NCBI GenBank assembly: GCA_024401435.1
Contig: JAKSLB010000015.1
Location: 1 to 64,000, forward strand
DNA: 64,000 bases
Direction: 5' to 3'
Origin: Paludibacteraceae bacterium
GTDB taxonomy: Bacteria; Bacteroidota; Bacteroidia; Bacteroidales; Paludibacteraceae
Below the pieces are notes generated by a model, which saw only the letters and a program-made list of their open reading frames with translations, ran no database searches and was not told where the DNA came from. Made by a program: the position numbers and the translations under genes. Every line of letters begins with the position of its first letter. Positions within the stretch are counted from its first letter, which is position 1. Shown here one piece after another: positions 1 to 8,629 of this stretch.

Positions 1-58
1 CTTCTGTTTTCTGATGCTTAACAAAATATTTCATTAAAATTTAAACAGCTTCTTAGAC

Positions 59-75
59 AATTGATAGAAATCCCC
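59..75. repeat. Right end of a dispersed MITE-like repeat, cut by the window start
   Basis: The sequence AATTGATAGAAATCCCC abuts the folB stop codon. It matches, with one difference, the terminal repeat of the elements at 993-1132 and 6493-6588. The rest of the copy would lie in bases 1-58 or outside the window and is not clearly recognisable. Confidence 0.5.
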
Positions 76-437
76 TACAATTCCTGCGGATAATTCAACA
101 CAATCGTTGCACTATCCATTACACCTTCTATCGGAGGATTGTATTTAGTAACAGAAGTCTCCATCGTTTTAATCATAGGAAACTCCTTTACAATCCTATC
201 CTGAATTCTTTGAGCTAAATGCTCTATCAACCGAGAGGGCTGATTCATCTCCTCTTTCACAAGTTGATAGACATATCCATAATCAATGGCAGATTCAATG
301 TCATCCGTTTGAGCAGCCTTTGAAAAATCATAACCAATTTTAAAGGAAACACTATAATCACCCCCCACTAAACCTTCATTTGCCATCACACCATGAAAGG
401 CGTAAAACCTCATATTATTGATGAAAAGATAATTCAT
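75..437 (-). CDS. folB: Dihydroneopterin aldolase (FolB)
   Basis: Cytosolic folate enzyme that cleaves 7,8-dihydroneopterin to 6-hydroxymethyl-dihydropterin and glycolaldehyde. About 120 residues, normal for FolB. Visible family signatures are the N-terminal strand followed by RFYAFHGVMANEG, the helix segment IEHLAQRIQD and the C-terminal KYNPPIEG. An in-frame GTG lies two codons upstream (443), but the ATG at 437 gives the usual FolB start. It lies 10 bp after rsmD on the same strand, so the two are probably cotranscribed. Confidence 0.9.
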   Translation of the reverse strand: MNYLFINNMRFYAFHGVMANEGLVGGDYSVSFKIGYDFSKAAQTDDIESAIDYGYVYQLVKEEMNQPSRLIEHLAQRIQDRIVKEFPMIKTMETSVTKYNPPIEGVMDSATIVLNYPQEL

Positions 438-446
438 AATCACCTA

Positions 447-977
447 CTATTGAAAAAAAGTAAAATTAACATGACCATAATTACGATGTTCCATAAAATG
501 AGGATGATCAGAAAAATCATACTCTTTTGGATGTTCCAAGATGAACAAACCATCTTCATTCAAAAGTCCCTTTTCAAAAATCATATCTGGAATATTCGGT
601 AACTCCTTATGGTCATAAGGAGGATCTGCAAATATCAAATCGAACTTACTTTTACAAGAGTTGATATACTTAAACGTATCTGTCTTAAAAGTATGTACCG
701 TTTTCACTTGTAATTCATCAATCACCTTACGAATAAAAGCATAATTGATACTGTTCAACTCCAATAAGGTGACCTGCTGGCAACCTCTAGAAGCGAATTC
801 CAAACTGATGTTACCAGTTCCACCAAACATATCCAACACTGAAATGTCCTCAAAATCTATTCGATTACTCAAAATATCAAACAGACCCTCTTTGGCAATA
901 TCTGTTGTAGGACGTGCTTTCAAATTTTTAGGAGGAGAAAAATGTCTTCCTTTAAATTCACCGCTTACTATTCGCAT
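447..977 (-). CDS. rsmD: 16S rRNA (guanine(966)-N2)-methyltransferase RsmD
   Basis: SAM-dependent methyltransferase that modifies G966 (E. coli numbering) of 16S rRNA during 30S assembly. The 176 residues begin with MRIVSGEFKGR, carry RPT near residues 22-24, the SAM-binding loop LDMFGGTGNISLEF (48-61) and the catalytic DPPY (118-121), all diagnostic of RsmD. It lies downstream of a DUF3822 gene, a neighbourhood I recall from other Bacteroidales. A 140-bp repeat element separates the two genes. Confidence 0.93.
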   Translation of the reverse strand: MRIVSGEFKGRHFSPPKNLKARPTTDIAKEGLFDILSNRIDFEDISVLDMFGGTGNISLEFASRGCQQVTLLELNSINYAFIRKVIDELQVKTVHTFKTDTFKYINSCKSKFDLIFADPPYDHKELPNIPDMIFEKGLLNEDGLFILEHPKEYDFSDHPHFMEHRNYGHVNFTFFQ

Positions 978-992
978 ATTATTAAGAGATTA

Positions 993-1132
993 GGGGAATT
1001 CTATAAATTCCCCGATTTTTAAAATTTTTAAATAAGGATTATTCTTTCATCTTTTGTGTGCTTTTGAAATTTTCCCGCCATTTGTCTGACAAAATCCTTA
1101 AAATCACCACAAAGCAATTTATAGAAATCCCC
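993..1132. repeat. MITE-like repeat, copy with intact TIRs and ATTA target duplication
   Basis: The left end reads GGGGAATTCTATAAATT and the right end is the inverse of GGGGATTTCTATAAATT, so 16 of 17 bases match. ATTA flanks both sides (989-992 and 1133-1136), which looks like a 4-bp target duplication. The interior contains CATCTTTTGTGTGCTTTTGAA and TTTGTCTGACAAA, shared with the copy at 62354-62550. It sits between the DUF3822 stop and the rsmD start and is therefore probably transcribed. Confidence 0.7.
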
Positions 1133-1146
1133 ATTAGATACTAATT

Positions 1147-1953
1147 TTAAATTGCAAAAGGAGCATTAAACAATGTATATTGTCTCATATCCAGTTCATC
1201 TTTTTTCAGGGATTCTGCCATCTCTTTCAATAAAGGCTGTTGGTCATCCTGTACATTGCGAAGATATTTCGAAAGAAGTTCTTTCTCTTTACCCTCTGGG
1301 GCTCCTCCAATAATTACCTCCACCGCGTAACGATCCAATTTTAATTGCTCGAAAAGATTCAAAATATAATATAAAAATTCATCCTCTTTGTGATAATCAT
1401 ACGTATTTGCTAAAAGAATCTTTCCTTTTTCCATTAAAAGTACATCAAACGCATTCTCCAAAACATGAATATACAACTGTTGATGATTGCTTTGTTTGTT
1501 ACGCATTGTGGCAACACACATTTGAATGCTTTGGCGATGGATTAACTTAAGAGCAGGATATTGCTTTTTCAAATCAAGGTAACGCTGTTCTGATCCTAAA
1601 TAAGAATACAAATTAACGATATCTGTCAATCGTACATTGTCTGCTTGTAATTGATCAGTTGGCGACAGGAAACCAAAATTGAGGTTCCAATATTGTTCTT
1701 GTAATTCCGATTGAAAAACAAGATTTGGCAAAAGAGTGTAGGTATTAGAATCAACGCACAAAAGGACTTGAGCGAATGATTTTTGAAGGATTGCACTCTC
1801 AGTAGGGAATGCACCTTCACAACACGAATAATAAATCACTCTTTTTTCTTTGTCAGATATAGCAAAACAAAATCCACTCGGAATTAACCGAATGGATAAT
1901 GTATAAGTTTGTGTTTGAGATAAATCTAACGATGTGTCTGAAATCTCAATCAT
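1147..1953 (-). CDS. DUF3822 family protein
   Basis: A 268-residue protein of the Bacteroidetes DUF3822 family, thought to have an actin-like ATPase (ASKHA) fold. Its role is not established. There is no signal peptide or membrane segment, so it is presumably cytosolic. Its stop precedes the repeat element and rsmD, and its ATG is 1 bp after the stop of the upstream membrane-protein gene, so the three probably form an operon. The family call rests on size, the rsmD neighbourhood and overall sequence feel, not on a catalytic motif. Confidence 0.7.
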   Translation of the reverse strand: MIEISDTSLDLSQTQTYTLSIRLIPSGFCFAISDKEKRVIYYSCCEGAFPTESAILQKSFAQVLLCVDSNTYTLLPNLVFQSELQEQYWNLNFGFLSPTDQLQADNVRLTDIVNLYSYLGSEQRYLDLKKQYPALKLIHRQSIQMCVATMRNKQSNHQQLYIHVLENAFDVLLMEKGKILLANTYDYHKEDEFLYYILNLFEQLKLDRYAVEVIIGGAPEGKEKELLSKYLRNVQDDQQPLLKEMAESLKKDELDMRQYTLFNAPFAI

Positions 1954-1954
1954 A

Positions 1955-2635
1955 TTACTCCCAGTTACCTGCGTTATTATTAGGGTTTACTTTATCACCC
2001 ACTTTCAAACCTTCGTATTTACCAAGAGCAATTGCTTGTTTAGTTAGATTGATAATTTCTTGTCTATCCATACCTTCCAAATATGTTTTGTATGGAGTTC
2101 TTGCTTCAAACAATGGAATAACAATACCAGATTTAGTTTTGTTATCACCCGTTTCCATTTCGAATTTAACATTATTCAAATATGGAACATAAGCCAATGA
2201 ATCTACATTGTAACCTTCTCCATATAAGTTAACTAATACACTAACATAGCTAGTATCACGACGGAAATTCTCTTTAAAGTTATAATAATCCTCAATACCA
2301 TATTGAGCAGCATTTTCTTCTGTCAAAGCAACAGCAATTTCTTCTGTCAAACCTTTTTCCAATTGCTCATCAGTCAATTCACCTTTCTTAGAAATCATCA
2401 TTACACTATCTTCTTTAATGAAGTGCAACAATGTGTCAAAATTGTCTGTGTACACACCCTTTGCATCTTTGTATGCAATCTGTGCCTTACGGATGTCAAT
2501 TAATTTTGCGATTACGGCTTTGTCTCTTACTGCCTTTTCTCTGTCGAACTCAATAGGGTTCATAATACTTCTGTAACACATATACACTAAAAATACAGAA
2601 GTTAACACTAATAGGGTTTTAAATGCGATTCTCAT
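1955..2635 (-). CDS. Membrane-anchored protein of unknown function
   Basis: 226 residues. An N-terminal hydrophobic segment (about residues 7-24, LLVLTSVFLVYMCY) looks like an uncleaved anchor, followed by a soluble, charged domain that would face the periplasm. The segment after the anchor (DIRKAQIAYKDAKGVYTDNF) vaguely resembles the post-helix region of pilin or pseudopilin-like proteins, but no pilin cleavage site is visible. First gene of the putative operon with DUF3822 and rsmD. A minus-strand -7 box TATTTTTG lies at 2681-2674. Function unknown. Confidence 0.6.
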   Translation of the reverse strand: MRIAFKTLLVLTSVFLVYMCYRSIMNPIEFDREKAVRDKAVIAKLIDIRKAQIAYKDAKGVYTDNFDTLLHFIKEDSVMMISKKGELTDEQLEKGLTEEIAVALTEENAAQYGIEDYYNFKENFRRDTSYVSVLVNLYGEGYNVDSLAYVPYLNNVKFEMETGDNKTKSGIVIPLFEARTPYKTYLEGMDRQEIINLTKQAIALGKYEGLKVGDKVNPNNNAGNWE

Positions 2636-2730
2636 ATCGAATTAATTTTTTACTTTTGTTTCTAAGAATGTACAAAAATAAGAAAAAAGGTTGTATCGAC
2701 ACCTTTTCAATCGTTTTATTTTAAAAAAAA

Positions 2731-4125
2731 ATGAATAATTTTTTATTAGAGAAAGTAAAAACCCATTTTCCTCACATTCCGACCAACCAGCAGGAAGAAT
2801 TATTAGCGGCACTCTGTGATTTCGTTCTTGCTGCTAACGATACCATTTTTTTACTAAAAGGATATGCCGGAACAGGAAAAACATCTATCGTAAGTGCACT
2901 TATCCAAACTATGGATGAACTGAAACAACCTGTGATTTTAATGGCACCAACAGGTCGTGCTGCCAAAGTTTTATCTTCCTATTCCAATCATACGGCTTAT
3001 ACGATTCACAAAAAAATATACCGACAACAGACTGTGGGCGATCCAAATGGTTCCTTTTCACTGGATATCAACCTTCATAAACATACGCTCTTTATTGTCG
3101 ATGAAGCTTCGATGATTGCTAATTACAATGAAGGGAACTTTGGCTCTGGTAATGTCATGGAAGATTTAATCCAATATGTTTATGGTACAGAGGGATGCAG
3201 ACTTATACTCGTAGGTGATTCTGCCCAACTCCCTCCTGTCGGACAAGAAATCAGTCCAGCTCTCGACCCCGACTACTTTCGAGGTTCATATCTTAAAACG
3301 ATCTCTTATGAATTGACTGATGTCGTCCGTCAAGCAACCGAATCTGGCATTCTTTGGAACGCCACTCACCTTCGTCAATTAATCACAGAAGAACGTTTTT
3401 CAGAATTCCCAAAAATAAATTTCGAATTTCCTGACATTCAGAAAATAAGTGGAGAAGACCTTATTGAAGAGATCTCCACTGCCTACAATCACAATGGCGT
3501 CGATGATACCATTATCATCTCTCGTTCCAATAAACGTGCTAACATATTTAACGCAGGTGTACGAAATAGAATCCTTTATCGTGAAGAAGAATTATCTTCC
3601 GGTGATATGCTGATGATTGTGAAAAATAATTATTTCTGGTCCAAACAAACTGAAGGGAAACTTGATTTCATTGCCAACGGAGACGTAGCACAACTCAAAA
3701 GAATCCGTCACACCTATGAGATGTATGGATTCCGTTTCGCTGATGTCAATCTTTATTTGCCCGACTATGATTTAGAAATAGAAGCGCGTATTCTTATGGA
3801 TACGCTACAAAGTGAATCGCCATCTTTAACATACGAAGAAACCAATAAACTTTTCACAGCCGTACAAGAAGATTATATGCATATCGGGAACAAACGAGAA
3901 CGATTCAAACAGATGCGTGAAGATCCATGGCTCAATGCTCTACAGGTGAAATTTGCATACGCTGTCACTTGTCATAAAGCACAAGGTGGTCAATGGAGCA
4001 CTGTGTTTCTCGATCAAGGCTATATCACAGAAGAAATGCTTGGGAAAGAACACCTTCGATGGTTATACACCGCATTTACACGTGCTACACAAAAACTCTA
4101 TTTGGTCAACTGGAAAGAAGAATAA
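2731..4125 (+). CDS. RecD-like ATP-dependent DNA helicase (SF1B)
   Basis: 464-residue helicase of the stand-alone RecD-like/Dda type. The Walker A loop GYAGTGKT is at residues 44-51, Walker B reads FIVDEAS, LVGDSAQLPPVG is motif III, and the C-terminal UvrD_C_2 signature VTCHKAQGGQW is followed by motif VI YTAFTRATQKLYLV. Expected to unwind DNA 5'-3'. No RecB or RecC is nearby, so it is not a RecBCD subunit. It is transcribed away from the DUF3822 operon and converges with the Wzz-like gene across a shared terminator. Confidence 0.88.
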   Translation: MNNFLLEKVKTHFPHIPTNQQEELLAALCDFVLAANDTIFLLKGYAGTGKTSIVSALIQTMDELKQPVILMAPTGRAAKVLSSYSNHTAYTIHKKIYRQQTVGDPNGSFSLDINLHKHTLFIVDEASMIANYNEGNFGSGNVMEDLIQYVYGTEGCRLILVGDSAQLPPVGQEISPALDPDYFRGSYLKTISYELTDVVRQATESGILWNATHLRQLITEERFSEFPKINFEFPDIQKISGEDLIEEISTAYNHNGVDDTIIISRSNKRANIFNAGVRNRILYREEELSSGDMLMIVKNNYFWSKQTEGKLDFIANGDVAQLKRIRHTYEMYGFRFADVNLYLPDYDLEIEARILMDTLQSESPSLTYEETNKLFTAVQEDYMHIGNKRERFKQMREDPWLNALQVKFAYAVTCHKAQGGQWSTVFLDQGYITEEMLGKEHLRWLYTAFTRATQKLYLVNWKEE

Positions 4126-4151
4126 CAATTGCTTGAAAACCGTTCAAAAAC

Positions 4152-4181
4152 AAAGGGTCGCCAAACATTTGGCGACCCTTT
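4152..4181. terminator. Bidirectional intrinsic terminator
   Basis: Perfect 14-bp stem AAAGGGTCGCCAAA/TTTGGCGACCCTTT with a 2-base loop, A-rich before and T-rich after. It lies between the convergent RecD-like helicase (stop 4125) and the Wzz-like gene (stop 4202), so it can end both transcripts. Confidence 0.85.
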
Positions 4182-4201
4182 ATTATTCTTTAAACTCTTA
4201 T

Positions 4202-5206
4202 TTATTTACCCTCTTTTTTAGGTGATTCATTTTTTAAGAACGCTACAATATCTTTTTTCTTTTCCAAGATAATAGCAATAAGAGAGAATAATGCTAAACC
4301 TAAAATAGTATTGATAAGAATAATCTTCCATGTTGGATTATCTAACTTTTTCTCTGGTTGCAAATTCGAGATAACAGTTACAACTTCCAAATTAGTAGAC
4401 ATATCTTCAGCAATCTTCTGATTAATGTCAAACAAGTTTTCCATATCATTGTAATACATCTGACGCTTTGTTGTCATAAATGGTTTGTTTCTCTCCTTCT
4501 GTGAAGCAAATTCCATTGAATAGTTTGGACCTTGTAATAATTCGACTTTTTGCAAACTATCCAAATTCAACAACGCATTGTGGAACATCCATTCTTTCTC
4601 TTCCAAAGTAGTAAGACGAGAAATATTCAATGATGACAAATAACTATTGTTAGCAAAGTAACGTAACAAAGCGTCTTGTATTTCTGCACAATAACTTAAA
4701 TCACTCATTTTAACACAAATCACCATTTGGTTAGGGACTATCACATTGGAAGTATCTCCCATCTTAATATCATTGTCATAATCTACAAAATCCATAATAG
4801 AATCATTGTTGATGTCAATGACATGATAAGTCTCAAATCCAAAGATTTTCTGTGCAGCTTCGTTAGATATAACAGTATCCATTGCAGCCACCAATTCGTC
4901 TGGCTTCTCACGTTTTGGATACTCCGATAATTGATCCAATAACGCTTTATAGGTAAAAACATCACCATCATTAATCAAAATATGCATCTTGGCACGATAC
5001 ATTTTTGCATTTTCACGACGTTGATATACACTAAGCCCAATAATTAAAGCTAAAAAGATGACAAATAAATATTTGTACTTATATGCCAATTGAGCAATCT
5101 TACCGAAAATAGAGAGTATAGAACAAAAAAACTTACCAATAGAACGACCCACACGAGCCATAACTTGGAAAATATTCATTTCTTGCTGTTCAGTATTATC
5201 CATCAT
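4202..5206 (-). CDS. Wzz/chain-length-determinant-like inner-membrane protein
   Basis: 334 residues with the topology of polysaccharide co-polymerases: a cytoplasmic N-terminus, a membrane span near residues 46-62 (YLFVIFLALIIGLSVY), a long periplasmic domain of about 230 residues, and a second span near the C-terminus (ILINTILGLALFSLIAIIL) followed by a short basic tail. In Bacteroidales such proteins accompany surface-polysaccharide or unknown envelope functions. No glycosyltransferase genes are adjacent, so a role in chain-length control is inference. The start is ATGATG at 5206. Confidence 0.6.
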   Translation of the reverse strand: MMDNTEQQEMNIFQVMARVGRSIGKFFCSILSIFGKIAQLAYKYKYLFVIFLALIIGLSVYQRRENAKMYRAKMHILINDGDVFTYKALLDQLSEYPKREKPDELVAAMDTVISNEAAQKIFGFETYHVIDINNDSIMDFVDYDNDIKMGDTSNVIVPNQMVICVKMSDLSYCAEIQDALLRYFANNSYLSSLNISRLTTLEEKEWMFHNALLNLDSLQKVELLQGPNYSMEFASQKERNKPFMTTKRQMYYNDMENLFDINQKIAEDMSTNLEVVTVISNLQPEKKLDNPTWKIILINTILGLALFSLIAIILEKKKDIVAFLKNESPKKEGK

Positions 5207-5302
5207 AATAAAAATTTGTTTTAACAGAACAAAAATACAAATATTATCTCAAGCAACAAATAATTTGTAATTTTGTATTGATAAAAATTTGAAATTTTCT
5301 CT

Positions 5303-5773
5303 ATGAATATCGAAATTGAAAGAAAATTCTTGCTTAAAAATAACTCTTGGAAAGAGGGTGCAACAGGTGTACACTACAAGCAAGCCTATCTAAATGAAAA
5401 AGGTGACAACACCATCAGAGTCCGTATCGAAGGAGATGTGGCTAAACTAACCATCAAAAGCAAAGCTAAAAATATTTCCAGAATGGAATTTGAATACGAT
5501 ATTCCAATGGAAGATGCCGAACAACTTTTTACCATAGCCAAAACAAAAGCAGTGGAAAAATACCGCTACAAAATCATGTATGAAGGTAATTGTTGGGAAG
5601 TGGATGAATTTTTAGGTGATAACGAAGGACTGGTAGTGGCAGAAATAGAATTAAAAAGTGAAAACCAATCTTTCCTTAAACCCGATTGGATCGGTGAAGA
5701 AGTTTCCAACGATAACCGCTATACCAATGCAAGTTTGGCCCGAAATCCTTTTAAAGAATGGAATAAAAAGTAG
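5303..5773 (+). CDS. CYTH-domain triphosphate tunnel metalloenzyme
   Basis: 156-residue bacterial CYTH protein with the hallmark ExExK at residues 4-8 (EIERK) and alternating charged strands such as TIRVRIEGD, KLTIKSK and KYRYKI that line the triphosphate tunnel. Relatives act as inorganic triphosphatases or similar metal-dependent phosphohydrolases; the substrate here is unknown. A -7 box TAATTTTG at 5268-5275 precedes it. It converges with trmN6, whose stop is only 4 bp away. Confidence 0.85.
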   Translation: MNIEIERKFLLKNNSWKEGATGVHYKQAYLNEKGDNTIRVRIEGDVAKLTIKSKAKNISRMEFEYDIPMEDAEQLFTIAKTKAVEKYRYKIMYEGNCWEVDEFLGDNEGLVVAEIELKSENQSFLKPDWIGEEVSNDNRYTNASLARNPFKEWNKK

Positions 5774-5777
5774 ACTC

Positions 5778-6479
5778 TTATAAATAGAACTGCTCCGTCA
5801 ATTGTTTGTAATCATCTGAATACTGATGTCTACCTGCAGACTCTATTATCAAACTTTTCTGTTGACACTCTACCTGCTGAAATGAGAATTCCGCCATAAA
5901 ACGTTTCGGCGTTGAAATGGGTGTCGGTAACACCTCTGTTATACGTGCTGGATATAAATTGTATTGTTCTGCTAAGGTTACAAATCTCTCCTTTTCAGAA
6001 AACGGTAAGATGACAGAAAAAATTCCCTCCTCATCTAACAATCTAACAACTCCTTTCAATAAATCATCATAACTGAGTGTGTCTGTATGACGAGCCGTTG
6101 TCCTACCCTCTTTAGGCGATTTTAACGACTGATTGAAATAGGGCGGATTACTAATGATATGATCATATTTCATGAGAGAATCATATTCTTGTAGTGATAA
6201 GTTCACCACCTTGATTTTCTCATTCCACGGACTTCGTTCCACATTCTCCAATGCTTGTTTGGAAGCCTCAACATCCATTTCAAGTGCCGTCACAAAAGCT
6301 CCTGACCGCTGCGCAACCATCAACGCAATCAATCCTGTTCCCGTACCAATATCTAAAATAGAATGGGCAGACGAAACATCTGCCCAAGCTCCTAATAATA
6401 CACCATCCGTACCTACCTTCATTGCACATCTATCCTGATAAATCGTAAATTGCTTAAATTGAAAGTAGGGGTTTGACAT
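5778..6479 (-). CDS. trmN6: tRNA1(Val) (adenine(37)-N6)-methyltransferase TrmN6
   Basis: 233-residue SAM-dependent methyltransferase of the YfiC/TrmN6 family. It has the early FKQFTIYQDRCAMKVGTDG motif, SAM loop ILDIGTGTGLIALM (41-54) and catalytic NPPYF (111-115). Expected to methylate N6 of A37 in tRNA-Val. It lies after the DEDD exonuclease gene on the same strand, with a MITE-like element in the intergenic gap. Confidence 0.88.
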   Translation of the reverse strand: MSNPYFQFKQFTIYQDRCAMKVGTDGVLLGAWADVSSAHSILDIGTGTGLIALMVAQRSGAFVTALEMDVEASKQALENVERSPWNEKIKVVNLSLQEYDSLMKYDHIISNPPYFNQSLKSPKEGRTTARHTDTLSYDDLLKGVVRLLDEEGIFSVILPFSEKERFVTLAEQYNLYPARITEVLPTPISTPKRFMAEFSFQQVECQQKSLIIESAGRHQYSDDYKQLTEQFYL

Positions 6480-6492
6480 ATTTTTCTATTGA

Positions 6493-6588
6493 GGGGAATT
6501 CTATAAATTCCCCGATTTTTTAAGTTTTTACTTCGATCTTTTGTGCGCCTTTGAATAACTCACTACTAAGTAATTTATAAAAATCCCC
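6493..6588. repeat. MITE-like repeat, 96-bp copy
   Basis: The left end GGGGAATTCTATAAATT and right end AATTTATAAAAATCCCC are inverted copies with two differences. Interior GATCTTTTGTGCGCCTTTGAA is shared with the copies at 993-1132 and 62354-62550. Flanks are TTGA and GTGA, a possible decayed target duplication. It lies 5 bp beyond the exonuclease stop codon. Confidence 0.65.
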
Positions 6589-6593
6589 GTGAA

Positions 6594-7379
6594 TTATTTT
6601 AAACCGTATTTGAATCTCAATTGTGTCAAAACACGTTTAGTATCCAACGTGAAATCACTTTGCATAATCCATCCATAATAACCAGGATCTGTTAACAACA
6701 CCTCTGCTACCGCACGACCCTTGTATTTACCAAAATTGATAATCTCTTCTTTCTTGTCATTATAGATGAATCGACCCGCAAAATCCACATTACTATTATG
6801 TGCTGAATATTCTGATAAGAACTCAATATCGTTCTTTAAGTCAGGATAACGATCCAACTGAGCTTTCAAAACTTCATACGTGGCAGTAATATCTGCTTGA
6901 GCACCATGAGCGCCTTCCAAATCCTTATCACAATAGAACTTATAAGCAGCCGTTAGCGTACGTTGTTCCTTTTTATTGAAAATCACTTGTGCATCTACAA
7001 ATTTACTCTTACGTAAATCTATATCCACATCAGCACGAAGAAACTCCTCTGCCAATAACGGAATATCAAATCGATTGGAATTATAACCACCCAAATCACA
7101 TCCTTTCATCCATTCGGCCAACGACTTAGCAATCTCTCTGAACGTTGGCTTGTCAGCAAGATCTTCATCCGTGATATGAGTTAACTCAGACACCTCTTTA
7201 GATAATTTCATTTGCTTACCTTCATCATCAACAGGTTTCAATCGACGAGTTTTTACTTCCTGATCTCCATTGAGACAAATTTTGATGGCTGAAATTTCAA
7301 TGATACGATCTTTCGCAATATTCAATCCAGTCGTTTCTAAATCGAAGAAAATAATCGGTTTTTTTAAATTTAATTCCAT
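6594..7379 (-). CDS. DEDDh 3'-5' exonuclease (DnaQ/PolIII epsilon-like)
   Basis: 261 residues. ExoI motif FFDLETTGLN gives the metal-binding D13 and E15, ExoII is GGYNSNRFDIPLLAEEF, and ExoIII is GAHGAQADITATYEVL, placing it in the DEDDh group. The C-terminal 70 residues (NFGKYKGRAVAEVLLTDPGYYGWI) form the small domain that often follows DnaQ-like cores in Bacteroidetes. Likely a proofreading or repair exonuclease. It is downstream of dnaN, which suits a replication role, but a terminator separates them. Confidence 0.87.
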   Translation of the reverse strand: MELNLKKPIIFFDLETTGLNIAKDRIIEISAIKICLNGDQEVKTRRLKPVDDEGKQMKLSKEVSELTHITDEDLADKPTFREIAKSLAEWMKGCDLGGYNSNRFDIPLLAEEFLRADVDIDLRKSKFVDAQVIFNKKEQRTLTAAYKFYCDKDLEGAHGAQADITATYEVLKAQLDRYPDLKNDIEFLSEYSAHNSNVDFAGRFIYNDKKEEIINFGKYKGRAVAEVLLTDPGYYGWIMQSDFTLDTKRVLTQLRFKYGLK

Positions 7380-7390
7380 CGCTTTTATTC

Positions 7391-7425
7391 AAAAAAAGAG
7401 GAAGCGTACTATCTCATACGCTTCC
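7391..7425 (-). terminator. Intrinsic terminator after dnaN
   Basis: Stem GGAAGCGTA/TACGCTTCC with an 8-base loop, followed on the minus strand by a run of seven T (7397-7391). It lies between the dnaN stop (7450) and the exonuclease start (7379), so the exonuclease presumably needs its own promoter or readthrough. Confidence 0.75.
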
Positions 7426-7449
7426 ATATATTATTTAAAGTATTTTTTA

Positions 7450-8574
7450 TCAATCAGGTAATTGCATTGGCATAAGCAACATCAAAACATCTTCTGTTTC
7501 ATTTTGCTCTAATGGAATAATCAAACCAGCACGAATAGGATCTGACAATTCCATTACGACATTCTCTGAATTCAAATTATTAAGCATATCAATCAAGATT
7601 GAACACTTGAATCCAATGCATATTGGACTTCCTTCATAACTACAAGCCAATGATTCCGTAGCCGAAATAGAAAAGTCGAAATCTTGTGCAGAGATAGTCA
7701 ATTTACCCTCTTCAAATTCCAATTTTACCAAATTAGTGGATTGATTAGCATAGACAGAGATACGACGCAATGCATTTAAAAATCCGCTACGTTCAATGGT
7801 CGCTTTGTTAGGATTATTATTTGGAATAACAGAGTTGTAATTTGGATAATTCCCTTCTATCAATCTACAAACCATCTGATAATCTGATAGAGTGAAATAT
7901 ACATTCTTAGAATCAAATTGAACCTTCACATCTCCCGTTTCCTTTGGAAGGATGGCTTTTAAAAGAGAATAAGGTTTCTTAGGTAAAATAAAAGAATTGC
8001 CAGATTCACCTTTTGATGTTAAAGTTTTTATTTTTACCAACTTATGACCATCTGTAGCAACAAATGTTACATTTTCAGTTGTAATATCAAAATAGATACC
8101 ACCCATAACAGGTCTAAGCTCATCATCACTGGTAGCAAATGAAGTAGCAGTAATACCCATATTCAATACATTCGCTGGAACAATTATGGTAGAATTTGTT
8201 TCCTCCAACACACGCATCTTAGGGAATTCATCTGCATTTTGTCCTATAAAATTATATACACCTGAATTAGACTTGATTGTCATAGCATAACTATCATCAT
8301 TGATAGTGAATGTCAACGGTTCATCAGAAAACTCTTTCAAAGTATCCAACAAAATCTTTGCAGAAAGTGCAACTACTCCACTACCCTCAGAGCTATTTAA
8401 TTCCATCGTTGTTACCAAGGTAGTTTCCATATCAGCTGCCGTAATCGTCAAGACTCCATCATGCAAATTAAACAAGAAATTATCCAAGATTGGTAATGTG
8501 TTCTTGGAATTAATAACACGGCTAACTGTTTGTAAATGTGCTAATAAACTAGCACTTGAAACTGAAAATATCAT
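7450..8574 (-). CDS. dnaN: DNA polymerase III beta subunit (sliding clamp)
   Basis: 374 residues, the standard clamp length, with three repeated clamp domains. The N-terminal MIFSVSSASLLAHLQTVSRV, mid-protein TDGHKLVKIK and C-terminal MLLMPMQLPD are typical. It forms the ring dimer that tethers DNA polymerases. In many bacteria dnaN lies beside dnaA and oriC; here it does not, being preceded by gldG on the same strand. Confidence 0.95.
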   Translation of the reverse strand: MIFSVSSASLLAHLQTVSRVINSKNTLPILDNFLFNLHDGVLTITAADMETTLVTTMELNSSEGSGVVALSAKILLDTLKEFSDEPLTFTINDDSYAMTIKSNSGVYNFIGQNADEFPKMRVLEETNSTIIVPANVLNMGITATSFATSDDELRPVMGGIYFDITTENVTFVATDGHKLVKIKTLTSKGESGNSFILPKKPYSLLKAILPKETGDVKVQFDSKNVYFTLSDYQMVCRLIEGNYPNYNSVIPNNNPNKATIERSGFLNALRRISVYANQSTNLVKLEFEEGKLTISAQDFDFSISATESLACSYEGSPICIGFKCSILIDMLNNLNSENVVMELSDPIRAGLIIPLEQNETEDVLMLLMPMQLPD

Positions 8575-8609
8575 ATTGTATCTCTTTTTTAATTGTCATT
8601 TATGTTTTG

Positions 8610-8617
8610 CAAATATA
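8610..8617 (-). promoter_or_regulatory. Bacteroidetes -7 box upstream of dnaN
   Basis: Read on the minus strand the box is TATATTTG (TAnnTTTG), 36 bases before the dnaN ATG. No TTG box was seen at the usual 19-21 bp spacing. It gives dnaN a possible promoter separate from the gld genes. Confidence 0.55.
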
Positions 8618-8629
8618 ATAAAAAAAGTT

